DNA from: Pelomonas baiyunensis
GTDB lineage: Bacteria; Pseudomonadota; Gammaproteobacteria; Burkholderiales; Burkholderiaceae_C
Direction of reading: 5' to 3'
NCBI RefSeq assembly: GCF_043555935.1
Contig: NZ_JBIGIB010000001.1
Coordinates: 744,001-808,000 of the forward strand
DNA: 64,000 nt
Of this stretch, positions 24,091 through 36,150 are shown piece after piece. The position numbers and the translations under genes were made by a program. The number at the start of each line of letters is the position of its first letter. The first letter of the stretch is position 1. The notes beneath the pieces are model-generated. The model saw only the letters and a list, made by a program, of their open reading frames with translations. It did not search any database and was not told the origin of the DNA.

Positions 24091-25779
24091 ATGCAGAAAA
24101 CTTCCCTCCTGACCGCAGCGCTCCTGGCCGTGCTGCACGGCACCGTGCACGCCGCGCCGTCGGCCCCGCCTGCAACACCCGCAACACCGGCGGCCATGAC
24201 GGCCTACGCCAACCAGTTGCTGGACGCGCAGAAGATTCCGGGCGACGGCCCCGGGGTGTCCGTGCTCGTCGCGCGGGGCGATCAGTTGCTGTTCAAGGGC
24301 GCCCGCGGTCTGGCCAGCGTGGAGCTGGGCGTGCCGCTGCGGCCGGAGCACCTGCTGCGCATCGGCTCGGTTACCAAGCAGTTCGCGGCCGCCGCGCTGC
24401 TCAAGCAAATCGACCAGGGCCAGGCCCGGTTGGACGACCCGCTCTCCAAATACCTGCCCGACTATCCGAACGGCAGCCAGATCACGCTGCTGCAATTGCT
24501 CAACCACACCTCGGGCGTGAAGAGCTACACCGGCATTCCGGGTTACATGGGCAACCCGGTGCGGCGTGACCTCAGCACGGCCGAACTGATCCGTGAGTTC
24601 AAAGACCAACCGCCGGACTTCGCCCCGGGCGAGAAGTGGGCCTACAACAACTCCGGCTACGTGCTGCTGGGTGCGGTGGTGGAGGCCATTTCGGGCAAGA
24701 GCTGGCACCAGGCGCTGGACGGCCTGCTGCTGAAGCCGGCGGGCATCTCCGGCGTGCACTACGAAGCGGGCGATCAACTCTTCAAGGGCATGGCCCGCGG
24801 CTACACGCTGAACACCCAGGGCCAGGTGGCGCCGGCCGGCCTGCTGAGCATGACCCAGCCCCACGCTGCTGGCGCGTTGATTGCAAGCGCCGAAGGCCTG
24901 TGGCGCTGGAACCAGGCGCTGCATGGCGGCAAGTGGCTCAGCGCGGCCAGCTATGCCCGCATGGTCACGCCGGAGGGCCCGGCCCGGGCCGAGCACTACG
25001 GCTTCGGCATCGTCACCGGCATGCTGCGGGGCCAGCCCATGCTGTCGCACGGCGGGGGCATCCATGGCTTCATCTCCACGCTGAACTACCTGCCCAAGAC
25101 GCAGACGACCGTTGTCATCCTGCGCAACAGCGACAGCCCCGGTTTCGCGATGGACCTTGTGGCTCGCAAGCTGGCCGCGTTTGCGATGGGCGAGCCCTTC
25201 ACCGAGCCCCAGCCGGTGGCGGTGCCCGCCGAGCAGCTGCGCGCCGCCGAGGGGGTGTACGCCGGGCCAGACCAGCGCCAATGCACGTTGCGCGTGAAAG
25301 CAGACGCCTTGCAGGCCCAGTGCAGTGGCGGCGGCGTCATGCCGTTGTTGCCTTTGGGCAGTGACCGCTTCGCCATGGCCGGATCGCTCACCGAGATCAC
25401 GCTGGAGCGCAGCGCCGAAGGTCGCGTGGTGGCCGCCCGCATGGCCGACAACGGCGAGACCGGCGGCCCGCGCTGGGTGCGCAGTGGTGACCTGCCGCCC
25501 GACCGCAGCTTCATCTCGCTCACGGCCGAGCAGATGCAGGCGCTGGTGGGGCAGTACCAGTCGCCACAGTTCGCGCTTCAGGTGTTCATCGGCCGGGACG
25601 GCAAGCTGCTGGGGCAGGCCCCGGGCCAGCCGGCGTTCGAGCTTCAGGCCAGCACAGCGCGCCGTGTGCATGTGCCGCAGGTGGACGCGCAGCTGGATTT
25701 CAGCCCGGAGGCGGGCCGCGCCACGGCCGTCACGCTCCGTCAGGGGCCAGCCACGCTGGAGATGCCGCGCAAGGAGTGA
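24091..25779 (+). CDS. Secreted serine hydrolase, beta-lactamase/penicillin-binding-protein fold
   Basis: A 562-residue exported class C-type serine hydrolase. It has a signal peptide (MQKTSLLTAALLAVLHGTVHA), the SxxK motif SVTK (Ser93, Lys96), the YxN motif YNN (185-187), and HGGGIHG in place of KTG. The catalytic domain ends near 375; an about 190-residue beta-rich C-terminal extension follows, as in Pab87/AmpC-like peptidases and esterases. The substrate is unknown. ATG at 24091 is chosen because it begins the signal peptide. Its stop codon abuts the ferredoxin stop codon. Confidence 0.87.
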   Translation: MQKTSLLTAALLAVLHGTVHAAPSAPPATPATPAAMTAYANQLLDAQKIPGDGPGVSVLVARGDQLLFKGARGLASVELGVPLRPEHLLRIGSVTKQFAAAALLKQIDQGQARLDDPLSKYLPDYPNGSQITLLQLLNHTSGVKSYTGIPGYMGNPVRRDLSTAELIREFKDQPPDFAPGEKWAYNNSGYVLLGAVVEAISGKSWHQALDGLLLKPAGISGVHYEAGDQLFKGMARGYTLNTQGQVAPAGLLSMTQPHAAGALIASAEGLWRWNQALHGGKWLSAASYARMVTPEGPARAEHYGFGIVTGMLRGQPMLSHGGGIHGFISTLNYLPKTQTTVVILRNSDSPGFAMDLVARKLAAFAMGEPFTEPQPVAVPAEQLRAAEGVYAGPDQRQCTLRVKADALQAQCSGGGVMPLLPLGSDRFAMAGSLTEITLERSAEGRVVAARMADNGETGGPRWVRSGDLPPDRSFISLTAEQMQALVGQYQSPQFALQVFIGRDGKLLGQAPGQPAFELQASTARRVHVPQVDAQLDFSPEAGRATAVTLRQGPATLEMPRKE

Positions 25780-26064
25780 TCAGCCGCCGGCCCGGCGCAG
25801 CGTCAGGTCGCTGCACGGCCGGGCCACGCAGGGCAGGATCCAACCCTCGGCCTTCTCCTCGGTCGAGAGGCCGGGCCAGGGGATGCTGTGCACTGCCTGG
25901 CCGGCCACCACCTGCGTGAGGCAGGTGCGGCAGGTGCCGTTGCGGCACGACCAGGGCAGCGCCACGCCCGCGGCCAAACCGGCCAGCAGCAACGGCTCGT
26001 CGGGCGCGCAGTCGAAAATGGCGCCCTGCGGCTCCAGCCGGATCCTGAATTTCTCCCATGACAT
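25780..26064 (-). CDS. 2Fe-2S ferredoxin
   Basis: A 94-residue plant-type [2Fe-2S] ferredoxin. The cluster ligands are visible as CRNGTCRTC (three Cys, about residues 40-48) and the fourth Cys in WILPCVARP (about 78). It begins MSWEKFRIRLEPQG. Such small ferredoxins pass electrons to oxygenases or other partners; none is adjacent. The start codon (26062-26064) overlaps the start of the divergent metallopeptidase (26058-26060) and the stop codon abuts the serine hydrolase stop, forming a TGATCA palindrome. Confidence 0.85.
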   Translation of the reverse strand: MSWEKFRIRLEPQGAIFDCAPDEPLLLAGLAAGVALPWSCRNGTCRTCLTQVVAGQAVHSIPWPGLSTEEKAEGWILPCVARPCSDLTLRRAGG

Positions 26065-26594
26065 CGCCCCATCTTGCCAGCCCTGGCGTGGCCGCCCGCT
26101 ACCTGGCCGGCTACCCACCCGACCTGGTGGCCCAGGCCGACGCGCTGCACCGCGACGGCCGCCTGGCCCAGCACCTGGCCCGCCGCCTGCCCGAGCGCCA
26201 CGACGTGCGCAGCGACAGCGCGCTGTTCGAGTACGTCAACGACCTGAAAGGCCGCCACCTGCGCAACGCCGGCCCGCTGAACTTCGTGGGGTTCGATGCC
26301 AAGCTGCGCGTGCTGCAACAGGCCCTGGGCACGCACACCCGGCGCACCCAGGTGCAGGGCGCCAAGCTCAAGATGCGGCGTGAAATTCGCGTGGCCACGC
26401 TGTTCAAAGAGGCACCGGCCGCGCTGCTGCGCATGATCGTCGTGCACGAGTTGGCGCACCTGCGCGAGCTGGACCACAACAAGGCCTTCTACCAACTCTG
26501 CCAGCACATGGAGCCGGAGTACTTCCAGCTGGAGTTCGACCTGCGGCTGTACCTGCTGCACCAAGATCACCCGGTTGCCGAGGGCGCGCCATGA
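26058..26594 (+). CDS. YgjP-like (M48/DUF45) metallopeptidase-domain protein
   Basis: A 178-residue protein with a zinc-protease motif HELAHLRELDHNKAFY (about residues 134-149, HExxH...H), the signature of the DUF45/YgjP family. Substrate unknown; some members have been tied to nucleotide hydrolysis. If translation begins at ATG 26058 its 5' end overlaps the divergent ferredoxin by 7 bp; a GTG at 26088 is an alternative. The stop overlaps the dus start (ATGA), so it is co-translated with the tRNA dihydrouridine synthase. Confidence 0.82.
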   Translation: MTSPHLASPGVAARYLAGYPPDLVAQADALHRDGRLAQHLARRLPERHDVRSDSALFEYVNDLKGRHLRNAGPLNFVGFDAKLRVLQQALGTHTRRTQVQGAKLKMRREIRVATLFKEAPAALLRMIVVHELAHLRELDHNKAFYQLCQHMEPEYFQLEFDLRLYLLHQDHPVAEGAP

Positions 26595-27562
26595 TTCTGT
26601 TGGCCCCGATGGAAGGCCTGCTCGACCACATCCTGCGGGACGTGCTGACGCGCGTGGGCGGCGTGGACCGGTGCGTGAGCGAGTTCATCCGCGTGACCGA
26701 CCAGCTGCTGCCCAACCGCGTGTTCACGCGCATCGTGCCCGAGCTGAAGAACGGCGGCCGCACCGCCGCAGGCGTGCCCGTGCACCCGCAGCTGCTGGGC
26801 TCGGACGTGAACTGCCTGGCCGAGAACGCGGCGCGCCTGGCGGAACTGCAACCTGAGGGCATCGACCTCAACTTCGGCTGCCCCGCCAAGTGCGTGAACC
26901 GCCACCGCGGCGGCGCCGTGCTGCTGGACGAGCCTGAGCTCATCCACGACATCGTGGCCGCCGTGCGCCGCGCCGTGCCGGCGCAGGTGATGGTGTCCGC
27001 CAAGATGCGCCTGGGCTACATGGACGACAGCCGCACGCTGGACGTGGCCCGCGCGATTCACGCCGCCGGCGGGCAGGAGATCGTGGTGCACGCCCGCACC
27101 AAGGCCGATGGCTACAAGCCCCCCGCCTACTGGGAGCGCATCGCCGCCGTGCGCGAGGCGGTGCCCATCACCGTCATCGCCAATGGCGAGATCTGGACCG
27201 TGGAACACGCCGAGCTGGCCCGCCAGCGCAGCGGTTGCGAGCACCTGATGCTGGGCCGCGGCATGGTGGCCGACCCGGGCCTGGCCCTGCGCGTGGCGGG
27301 GCAGCGCAACCAGCCGGTGCCGTGGGCCGAACTGCTGCCGCTGATGCAGGGGTTCTTCACGCAGGTGCGCGCCACGGTGGCGCCGCGTCACCAGGGCGGG
27401 CGCCTGAAGCAGTGGCTGCATTACCTGAAGCGCGCCTACCCCGAGGCGGAGGCGGCCTACGCCGAATTGCGCACCGTCAACGACGCCAACGAACTGGCCC
27501 GGCGGCTGTGGGGCGGATGCCTTCCGGCTGTGCCCGAGGCCGCCGCTAGCATCGCGGCATGA
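26591..27562 (+). CDS. dusC: tRNA-dihydrouridine synthase, DusC-like
   Basis: A 323-residue FMN-dependent enzyme that reduces uridine to dihydrouridine in the tRNA D-loop. It begins MILLAPMEGLLDHILRDVLT, has the family signature LNFGCPAKCVNRHRGGAVLL (about 95-114, active-site Cys), and TRKDGY-like KADGYKPPAYWERIA. The APMEGL..H start and length match DusC (modifying U16) better than DusA or DusB, though specificity is inferred. It overlaps both neighbours by 4 bp. Confidence 0.88.
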   Translation: MILLAPMEGLLDHILRDVLTRVGGVDRCVSEFIRVTDQLLPNRVFTRIVPELKNGGRTAAGVPVHPQLLGSDVNCLAENAARLAELQPEGIDLNFGCPAKCVNRHRGGAVLLDEPELIHDIVAAVRRAVPAQVMVSAKMRLGYMDDSRTLDVARAIHAAGGQEIVVHARTKADGYKPPAYWERIAAVREAVPITVIANGEIWTVEHAELARQRSGCEHLMLGRGMVADPGLALRVAGQRNQPVPWAELLPLMQGFFTQVRATVAPRHQGGRLKQWLHYLKRAYPEAEAAYAELRTVNDANELARRLWGGCLPAVPEAAASIAA

Positions 27563-29808
27563 AGATCATCTCCACCCTGCTGGTGGCTCTGAGCGCCACA
27601 AGCGCGATGACTGCCGCGCTGGCCCAGCCCGCCCCGACCTCTCCGCCCGCGCTCAGCCTGGAGCGCCTCACGGCCGACCCGCCGTTGGCCGGCCGCCTGC
27701 CGCGTCAGGCCGAGGTGTCGCCTGGGGGGCAGTGGGTCAGCTACTTGCGCCCCTCGCAGGCCGACAGCGAAGTGCTGGAGCTGTGGGCCCAGCCCGCCGC
27801 CGGGGGCGCGCCGCGCAAGCTGGTGGCCGCGGCCGACCTGCTGGGCGGTGCCGCCCAGCGCCTCACCGAAGCCGAAAAGATGGCGCTGGAGCGGCTGCGC
27901 ATCAGCCAGCGCGGCATCACCAGGTACCAGTGGTGTGGGCAGGACGACCGCGCGCTGTTGTTCCCGCTGTCGGGCGACCTCTTCCTGGTGCGCCTGACGG
28001 ACAGCGGCCCCCAGGCCCAGCGGCTGACCCAGTCGCCCGACGCGGCCAAGCAAGACCCGCGCTGCTCGGCCGACGCCCGTCAGCTGGCCTACGTGCAAGG
28101 CGGCCGGCTGCATGTGCTGTCACTTCAACCCGGCGCCCAGCCGCGTGCGCTGGTGCCAGCGCGTGCCGAAACCCACATCAGCTGGGGCTTGGCGGAGTTC
28201 ATCGCCGCTGAGGAACTGGGCCGCCACCGCGGCTTCTGGTGGAGCCCGAACGGCACCCAGTTGCTGGCGCTGCGGGTGGACGAATCGCGCGTGGGCCTGA
28301 AGACCCGCGCGCAGATTTTTGCGGACCGCACCGAGATGACCCAGCAGCGCTACCCCGCTGCGGGCGAGGCCAACGCGAAGGTCACGGCCCACGTGGTGCA
28401 GGCGGCCACGGGCGCGACGCAGGCCTTGCCGCTGCCGGCGGACGCCGAGTACATCGCCCGGGCGGGTTGGTTTGCCGATGGCACGCCCTGGCTGCAGTGG
28501 TTCAACCGCGCCCAGACCCGGCTCACGCTGACCGAGTTCAAGCGCGGCCCGCGCGGCTACCTGCCGCATGACATCACCGTCGAGACCGACGCGGCCTGGG
28601 TGGAAGTGCACGACGACCTGCTGGAGACGCCGCGCGGCCTGCTGTGGTCCAGCGAGGTCTCGGGCCGCCGGCAACTCCTGCTGCTGGACCGCGCCACCGG
28701 CGCGCGCACGCCGCTCACGCAGCTGAATGAGCCGGTGGGCCACGCGGTGTGCGCCAGCGATGAGCGCGTGGTGTTCACCGCCTTCAACGACCGCGGGCGT
28801 GGGCAAGACCTGTTCAGCCTGCCTTTGGCCGGTGGCCAGCCCCAGCCGGTGGCGGGCAGCGGTGGCCGGCAGTGGCGCGAGGCCAAGGGTGACCGGGCCT
28901 GCGCACGGCTGCTGGTCACGCGCTCGGCCTGGGGGCGCCCGCCGCAGCTGGAGCTGCGGGGCCTGGCCGATGGCAGCCTGACCGCCTTGGCCGGTGACGC
29001 GCCGGACCCGGCCCTGCGCCAGTACACCAACATGCCGCTGCTGCTGGAGCTGACGTCGGCGGATGGCCAGACGCCGCTCAGCGCCTTCTTCTTCCCGGCG
29101 CAGGACCGCCGCGAGGGCAAGCACCCGGTGATCGTGATGGCCTACGGCGGCCCGGGGGCGGCCACCGTGAACTGGGGCTGGGGCCGTGACATGGCGCTGA
29201 TTGCCTACTGGCAACAGCGCGGCTTCGGCGTACTGACGCTGGACACGCGCGGCATGCAACACCGTGACCGCGAGTTCACCCGCGGCCACTACCGCAGCTT
29301 CGGCAGGAACGAGGTGGCCGACCTCTTCGCCGCGGTGCGCGAGCTGCCCAGCCGCGTGCCGGGTGTGGACGCCGCCCGCATCGGTTTCTTCGGCTGGAGC
29401 TACGGCGGCTTTTTGGGCGCACGCGCCATGCTGGACGCCGACACCCCCTTCGCGGCCGCCGTGGCGGTGGCACCGGTGACCGACTGGACGCTCTACGACA
29501 CCGCGTACACCGAGCGCTACCTCGGCCTGCCTGAAGGCGGCAAGGCTGCGGCCTACGCCGACGCGCATCTGCCGTCACGCGCTGCGCTGCTCAGCAAGCC
29601 GCTGCTGCTGGTGCACGGCACGGCGGACGACAACGTGCTGTTCGACCACACCCTGCGCCTGGTGGAAGCCCTGCAGAACGCGGGCAAGCCGTTCGATCTG
29701 CAGATTTACCCCGGCAAGGCCCACGGCATTGCTGGCCGCGCCGCACGCCTGCACCTGTACCGCACCATGGACGCCTTCTTCGAGCGGCACCTGAAGGCGG
29801 CGCCATGA
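27559..29808 (+). CDS. Dipeptidyl peptidase IV family serine peptidase (S9B)
   Basis: A 749-residue exported peptidase that would remove N-terminal dipeptides, usually X-Pro. It has a signal peptide (MKIISTLLVALSATSAMTAALAQ), an eight-blade beta-propeller (about 50-490, DPPIV_N) with the double-Glu motif in WGLAEFIAAEELGRHRG that holds the substrate N-terminus, and an alpha/beta-hydrolase domain with Ser614 (GWSYGGF), Asp690/691 (GTADDNV) and His722 (KAHGI). It overlaps the upstream dus and downstream sui1 genes by 4 bp. Confidence 0.93.
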   Translation: MKIISTLLVALSATSAMTAALAQPAPTSPPALSLERLTADPPLAGRLPRQAEVSPGGQWVSYLRPSQADSEVLELWAQPAAGGAPRKLVAAADLLGGAAQRLTEAEKMALERLRISQRGITRYQWCGQDDRALLFPLSGDLFLVRLTDSGPQAQRLTQSPDAAKQDPRCSADARQLAYVQGGRLHVLSLQPGAQPRALVPARAETHISWGLAEFIAAEELGRHRGFWWSPNGTQLLALRVDESRVGLKTRAQIFADRTEMTQQRYPAAGEANAKVTAHVVQAATGATQALPLPADAEYIARAGWFADGTPWLQWFNRAQTRLTLTEFKRGPRGYLPHDITVETDAAWVEVHDDLLETPRGLLWSSEVSGRRQLLLLDRATGARTPLTQLNEPVGHAVCASDERVVFTAFNDRGRGQDLFSLPLAGGQPQPVAGSGGRQWREAKGDRACARLLVTRSAWGRPPQLELRGLADGSLTALAGDAPDPALRQYTNMPLLLELTSADGQTPLSAFFFPAQDRREGKHPVIVMAYGGPGAATVNWGWGRDMALIAYWQQRGFGVLTLDTRGMQHRDREFTRGHYRSFGRNEVADLFAAVRELPSRVPGVDAARIGFFGWSYGGFLGARAMLDADTPFAAAVAVAPVTDWTLYDTAYTERYLGLPEGGKAAAYADAHLPSRAALLSKPLLLVHGTADDNVLFDHTLRLVEALQNAGKPFDLQIYPGKAHGIAGRAARLHLYRTMDAFFERHLKAAP

Positions 29809-30149
29809 GCCTGGTGTATTCCACCGACTTCGGCCGCGCCTGCCCGGGCTGCGGCCAGCCCGTGGCCCAGTGCAGCTGCAAGGCCGTGACGCGGCCCCGG
29901 GGCGACGGCACCGTGCGCGTCAGCCGGCAAACCGCCGGGCGCAAGGGCAAGGGCGTGACCGTGATCCAGGGGCTGCCGCTGGACGACGCGGCCCTCACGG
30001 CCCTGGCCAAGCAGCTCAAGGCCCAATGCGGCAGCGGCGGCACGGTGAAGGACGGCGTGGTGGAAATCCAGGGCGACCACGTCGAAGCCGTGATGGCCTG
30101 GCTGAAGGCGCGCCCCGAGGGGTGGCCGGTGAAGCGTTCCGGCGGCTGA
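29805..30149 (+). CDS. Translation initiation factor Sui1 (YciH)
   Basis: A 114-residue protein of the SUI1/eIF1 family; the E. coli homologue YciH influences start-codon selection. It starts MSLVYSTDFGRACPGCG with paired Cys (CPGC, CSC) and has the conserved GKGVTVIQGLPLDDAALTAL segment and QCGSGGTVKDGVVEIQGDH, ending near the usual length. It overlaps the dipeptidyl peptidase gene by 4 bp. Confidence 0.93.
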   Translation: MSLVYSTDFGRACPGCGQPVAQCSCKAVTRPRGDGTVRVSRQTAGRKGKGVTVIQGLPLDDAALTALAKQLKAQCGSGGTVKDGVVEIQGDHVEAVMAWLKARPEGWPVKRSGG

Positions 30150-30183
30150 AGCGCCGGCCACGCCGCCAGTCGAGCCGTGCCGC

Positions 30184-30771
30184 TCAGTAGCCCTGGCGCG
30201 CGCGTTCGCGGGCCAGGTAGTTGGCCTGGGCGCGGTCGCGGTCGCGCTGGATGCGGGCGTCGCGGGTTTCCCAGTCGCCACAGCTGAAGTAGGCGCCGCT
30301 GAACAGCCAGCTGAAGACGTTGGAGTCGTCGAACGACCGGGCTTCCCCGGCGGTGCAGCGCATCACGGCGTTGGACGCACTTTGCTCGGACAGTGCTTCT
30401 TGCACCAGCATCGAGCGCGACATGAGCACCGTGGCCGGCATGGCCATGGCCAGCAACACGCCGCCGATGGCCAGGCGCCGCGCCCACACCGGCAGCGGCG
30501 TGCTGGGCGGCAGCGTTGCGGCTGCGCCACCCGCCAGCCGCACCTGCGGGCGCGAAAACGGCTGGGTGGCGGTGAAGGTGGTGTCGTCCGCGTCGCGCGT
30601 GCGCACGCGGGCCCCCATGCGGCTGCGGTCGCGCGTGTCGTCGCCCGAGCTGGCCAGCAGTCGGGGCGGGGGCGGGCGCGTGGGGCCGGAGGAGGGCGGG
30701 AGCGGCATGCTGCGGTGCAGTGTGGACCTGACGGAAATGCTAGGCAAGCTGTTATCGGCAGGTGTGTGCAT
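30184..30771 (-). CDS. Hypothetical membrane-anchored protein
   Basis: About 195 residues, no recognised family. The N-terminal half is Pro/Arg-rich and disordered-looking (SSGPTRPPPPRLLASSG), one membrane helix follows (VWARRLAIGGVLLAMAMPATVLM), and the C-terminal part (about 75 residues) has two cysteines and ends in a charged helix (RDRDRAQANYLARERARQGY). The start is uncertain: ATG at 30771, or ATG at 30708, which would leave a plausible promoter in front. It converges on sui1 and diverges from dbpA. Confidence 0.55.
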   Translation of the reverse strand: MHTPADNSLPSISVRSTLHRSMPLPPSSGPTRPPPPRLLASSGDDTRDRSRMGARVRTRDADDTTFTATQPFSRPQVRLAGGAAATLPPSTPLPVWARRLAIGGVLLAMAMPATVLMSRSMLVQEALSEQSASNAVMRCTAGEARSFDDSNVFSWLFSGAYFSCGDWETRDARIQRDRDRAQANYLARERARQGY

Positions 30772-30835
30772 TTGCAAAGGGTGAGCGCGTGGCCGGCGGT
30801 TCTGCGCATTCGGTCACAGGCGGGACAATCGCCGC

Positions 30836-32245
<1,410 letters not shown>

Positions 32246-32371
32246 CCCGCGCGCGGGTTGCGCCAGATCAACGCCGTTTCAACCGCGGCCTTGTGGTGTG
32301 GGGGCGGCGCGTGCTGCAATGGCTGCATGACTGGTGGCTTCCCACGCGTCTTCCTGAACCCGCAACCCTTC

Positions 32372-33160
32372 ATGGGTCGGCGGGTCTCGACGGATTGCTC
32401 CCGTCGTGCGGGGCTGCTGGCGCTGGCCGGTGCGCTGACTGCCGCGGTGCCGCGCCGGGGCCTGGCGGCCGAGCCCGGCGTGCTGCGCATCGAGACCATC
32501 CAGTCCGAACCCTTCGGTCGCACGGGGCCGCAAGGGCCGGGCGGGCTGATGTACGACATCGGGCAGCTGATTGCGCAGCGCGCGGGGCTGCCCAGCGAAA
32601 ACCACCTGGTGCCCTACGCCCGCACGGTGCTGAGCCTGCAAAACGGCACGGCCGACATGGTGCTGCGTTTCAGCAACGACGAACTCAAGCAGGTGGCCGT
32701 GCAGGTGGCGGCCGTGCTGGGGCTGCCCACCGTGGTGGTGAGCCGCCGCGACGCGCCGGTGCAGCGCTTGGACGAGTTGTCGCGCCTGACGCTGGCGGTG
32801 CCGCGCAGCTTCCCGATGCCGGAGGTGCTGAGCCGCATGGGCGGCGTGCGCGTGCAGCCGGTCAACAACAACGAGCACGCCATGCAGATGCTGATGGGCC
32901 GCCGGGTCGACGCGGCCTACGGCAGCAACCTGGGGTTGTTTGCCGCGGCGCGGGGCCTGGGCTACCGCATGCAGGAGTTCGCGGCGCCCATCGCGGTGGA
33001 TCGGCAATATTTCTGGCTGCACCTGGCCCGCAGCAGCGCCACCCCGGAGTTGGTGGAGCGGCTGGCGCGGGCGGTGGAGTCGCTGCACCGCGACGGCAGC
33101 ATCGCGCGGCTGTACCAGCGGGTGCTGGACGACTTTGGCGACGACCGCATGCCGGTTTGA
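32372..33160 (+). CDS. Extracellular solute-binding protein, family 3 (amino-acid-type)
   Basis: A 262-residue periplasmic binding-fold protein with a Tat-like leader (SRRAGLLALAGALTAAV, cleavage near GLAAEP). The mature part fits a family 3 solute-binding domain: LMYDIGQLIAQRAGL, a hinge region, and AARGLGYRMQEFAAP. No permease or ATPase gene is nearby, so it may serve a distant transporter or be a sensory module. The start is taken at 32372, giving the signal peptide at the N-terminus; longer starts at 32258 and about 32327 exist. Confidence 0.75.
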   Translation: MGRRVSTDCSRRAGLLALAGALTAAVPRRGLAAEPGVLRIETIQSEPFGRTGPQGPGGLMYDIGQLIAQRAGLPSENHLVPYARTVLSLQNGTADMVLRFSNDELKQVAVQVAAVLGLPTVVVSRRDAPVQRLDELSRLTLAVPRSFPMPEVLSRMGGVRVQPVNNNEHAMQMLMGRRVDAAYGSNLGLFAAARGLGYRMQEFAAPIAVDRQYFWLHLARSSATPELVERLARAVESLHRDGSIARLYQRVLDDFGDDRMPV

Positions 33161-33178
33161 CCCGGCACGCGGTGGGCT

Positions 33179-34948
<1,770 letters not shown>

Positions 34949-34971
34949 GGAGGGGCTCGTGAAAACGACAG

Positions 34972-35000
34972 CCGGGCACAGGCGTGGGGCCTGTGCCCGG
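34972..35000. terminator. Perfect 12-bp hairpin between glnS and the membrane-protein gene
   Basis: CCGGGCACAGGC (34972-34983) pairs fully with GCCTGTGCCCGG (34989-35000) around a 5-nt loop. On the minus strand it follows the stop codon of the membrane-protein gene by 16 bp and is followed by a short T-run (cgttttc), so it is a likely terminator or partial attenuator ahead of glnS, whose start is only 24 bp further. Confidence 0.6.
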
Positions 35001-35015
35001 CAGATGCGGTCGATT

Positions 35016-35831
35016 TTACGGAGCGCTGGGGTCGCGCTGCAGCGGCAGGCGAACGTGGGCCAGTCCGATGCTGATCCACACCGCCACACTGAAGTACAGC
35101 GTCATCCACACCACCTCGGTTTGCCAGTGCACCCAGGCGTGCGACACGGTCCAGCGGCTGGCCGCGTCCTGCAGCCCGATGGCGAGGCTGGCGTAGATGC
35201 GGCCCGCGGCTTCGTCGGCCAGCCAGCGGTGCCAGTACATGGGCACATCCACGGTGAACATGTACGCGGCGTAGGCGCCGCACGCCAGGCCGGCTACGGC
35301 CAGCCAGCGCCGCCCGCGTGGGCCGACGCGCGGCCACAGCCCGCCGATGGACACGAGGCTCAGCACGGCCACCAGGCCCCACAGGGACTCTTCCACCACA
35401 TGCCCGATGTTGGCGGTGCTGAGCACGGCGTACCAGGAGTTGACCTCGGCAATCGCGATCAGCGGCAGCACCGCGCGCGACACCCACAGGCTGCGCTCGT
35501 GGCGGGTGGCCACGGCGGCGGCGCGCAGCAGCAGCGCCCATTGCGCGGCGAAGCTCAGCTCGGCAATGGTGGCCACGGTGCGGCCCACCAGCACGCTGGA
35601 AGCCCAGCTGTCCACCATCACGAGGCGCGGCACGTCGAACACCGGCAGGAACGACCGATACCCGCAGCCCAGCACGTAGAGGCCCGAGAGCAACAGCTGC
35701 AGGCGCTGGTGCGGCCAGGTGCTGCCGTCGGGCCGGCGGCGGTGCAGCCAGGCGGTGGACGCCGTCCAGGCCAGCAGGTTCACGCCGGCGATGCAGCACA
35801 GCAGCTGCCACCACAGGGTTGCGTCGGTCAT
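35016..35831 (-). CDS. Seven-helix membrane protein, unknown
   Basis: A 271-residue integral membrane protein with seven hydrophobic segments, for example LLCCIAGVNLLAWTAS, LLLSGLYVLGCGYRSFLPVF, WLAVAGLACGAYAAYMFTV and LYFSVAVWISIGLAHV. I do not recognise the family. The pattern of seven helices with many Trp and Tyr residues and no large soluble part would suit a sensor or small-molecule membrane protein, but this is a guess. Its ATG overlaps the stop of the upstream ribbon-helix-helix-like gene (ATGA), so the two form one unit. Confidence 0.65.
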   Translation of the reverse strand: MTDATLWWQLLCCIAGVNLLAWTASTAWLHRRRPDGSTWPHQRLQLLLSGLYVLGCGYRSFLPVFDVPRLVMVDSWASSVLVGRTVATIAELSFAAQWALLLRAAAVATRHERSLWVSRAVLPLIAIAEVNSWYAVLSTANIGHVVEESLWGLVAVLSLVSIGGLWPRVGPRGRRWLAVAGLACGAYAAYMFTVDVPMYWHRWLADEAAGRIYASLAIGLQDAASRWTVSHAWVHWQTEVVWMTLYFSVAVWISIGLAHVRLPLQRDPSAP

Positions 35832-36139
35832 GGGTGCTCCTGGTCGTGTTTGCGCGGCCGGCCGGTTTTGACGGCGGCCAGGCCGTCCAGCACCGCCACC
35901 AGCGCCTTGGGCTCCAACGCCGCCAGGGCGTGCAGGCCGGCGCGCAGCAGCTCGCTTTTCTTGGCTTCCCGTTGCACGCCGTGCAGGCGGTGCTTCAGCA
36001 CCTTCAGCAGCGCGTAGTCGGCCTCGGGCATGGTGAAGCTGTCGCGCACCAGCGGCGCGCGCGCTTCGGTGGGCTTGGGGGCCTTGGAGGGCTTGGCAGC
36101 CTTGGAATGCTTGCAAGACTTGGTGCCGGACGTGCTCAT
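35828..36139 (-). CDS. Putative ribbon-helix-helix-type small regulator
   Basis: A 103-residue protein (ATG 36139). The N-terminus is Lys/Pro-rich (KAAKPSKAPKPTEAR); residues about 36-72 read DSFTMPEADYALLKVLKHRL then AKKSELLRAGLHALAAL, a strand-helix-helix layout like CopG/Arc-type DNA-binding proteins with the KSELLRAGL helix. I infer a regulator; the sequence does not prove it. A perfect AT-rich palindrome lies 12 bp before the start codon, fitting autoregulation. It overlaps the downstream 7-TM gene by 4 bp. Confidence 0.6.
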   Translation of the reverse strand: MSTSGTKSCKHSKAAKPSKAPKPTEARAPLVRDSFTMPEADYALLKVLKHRLHGVQREAKKSELLRAGLHALAALEPKALVAVLDGLAAVKTGRPRKHDQEHP

Positions 36140-36150
36140 GGGAATCTGAA

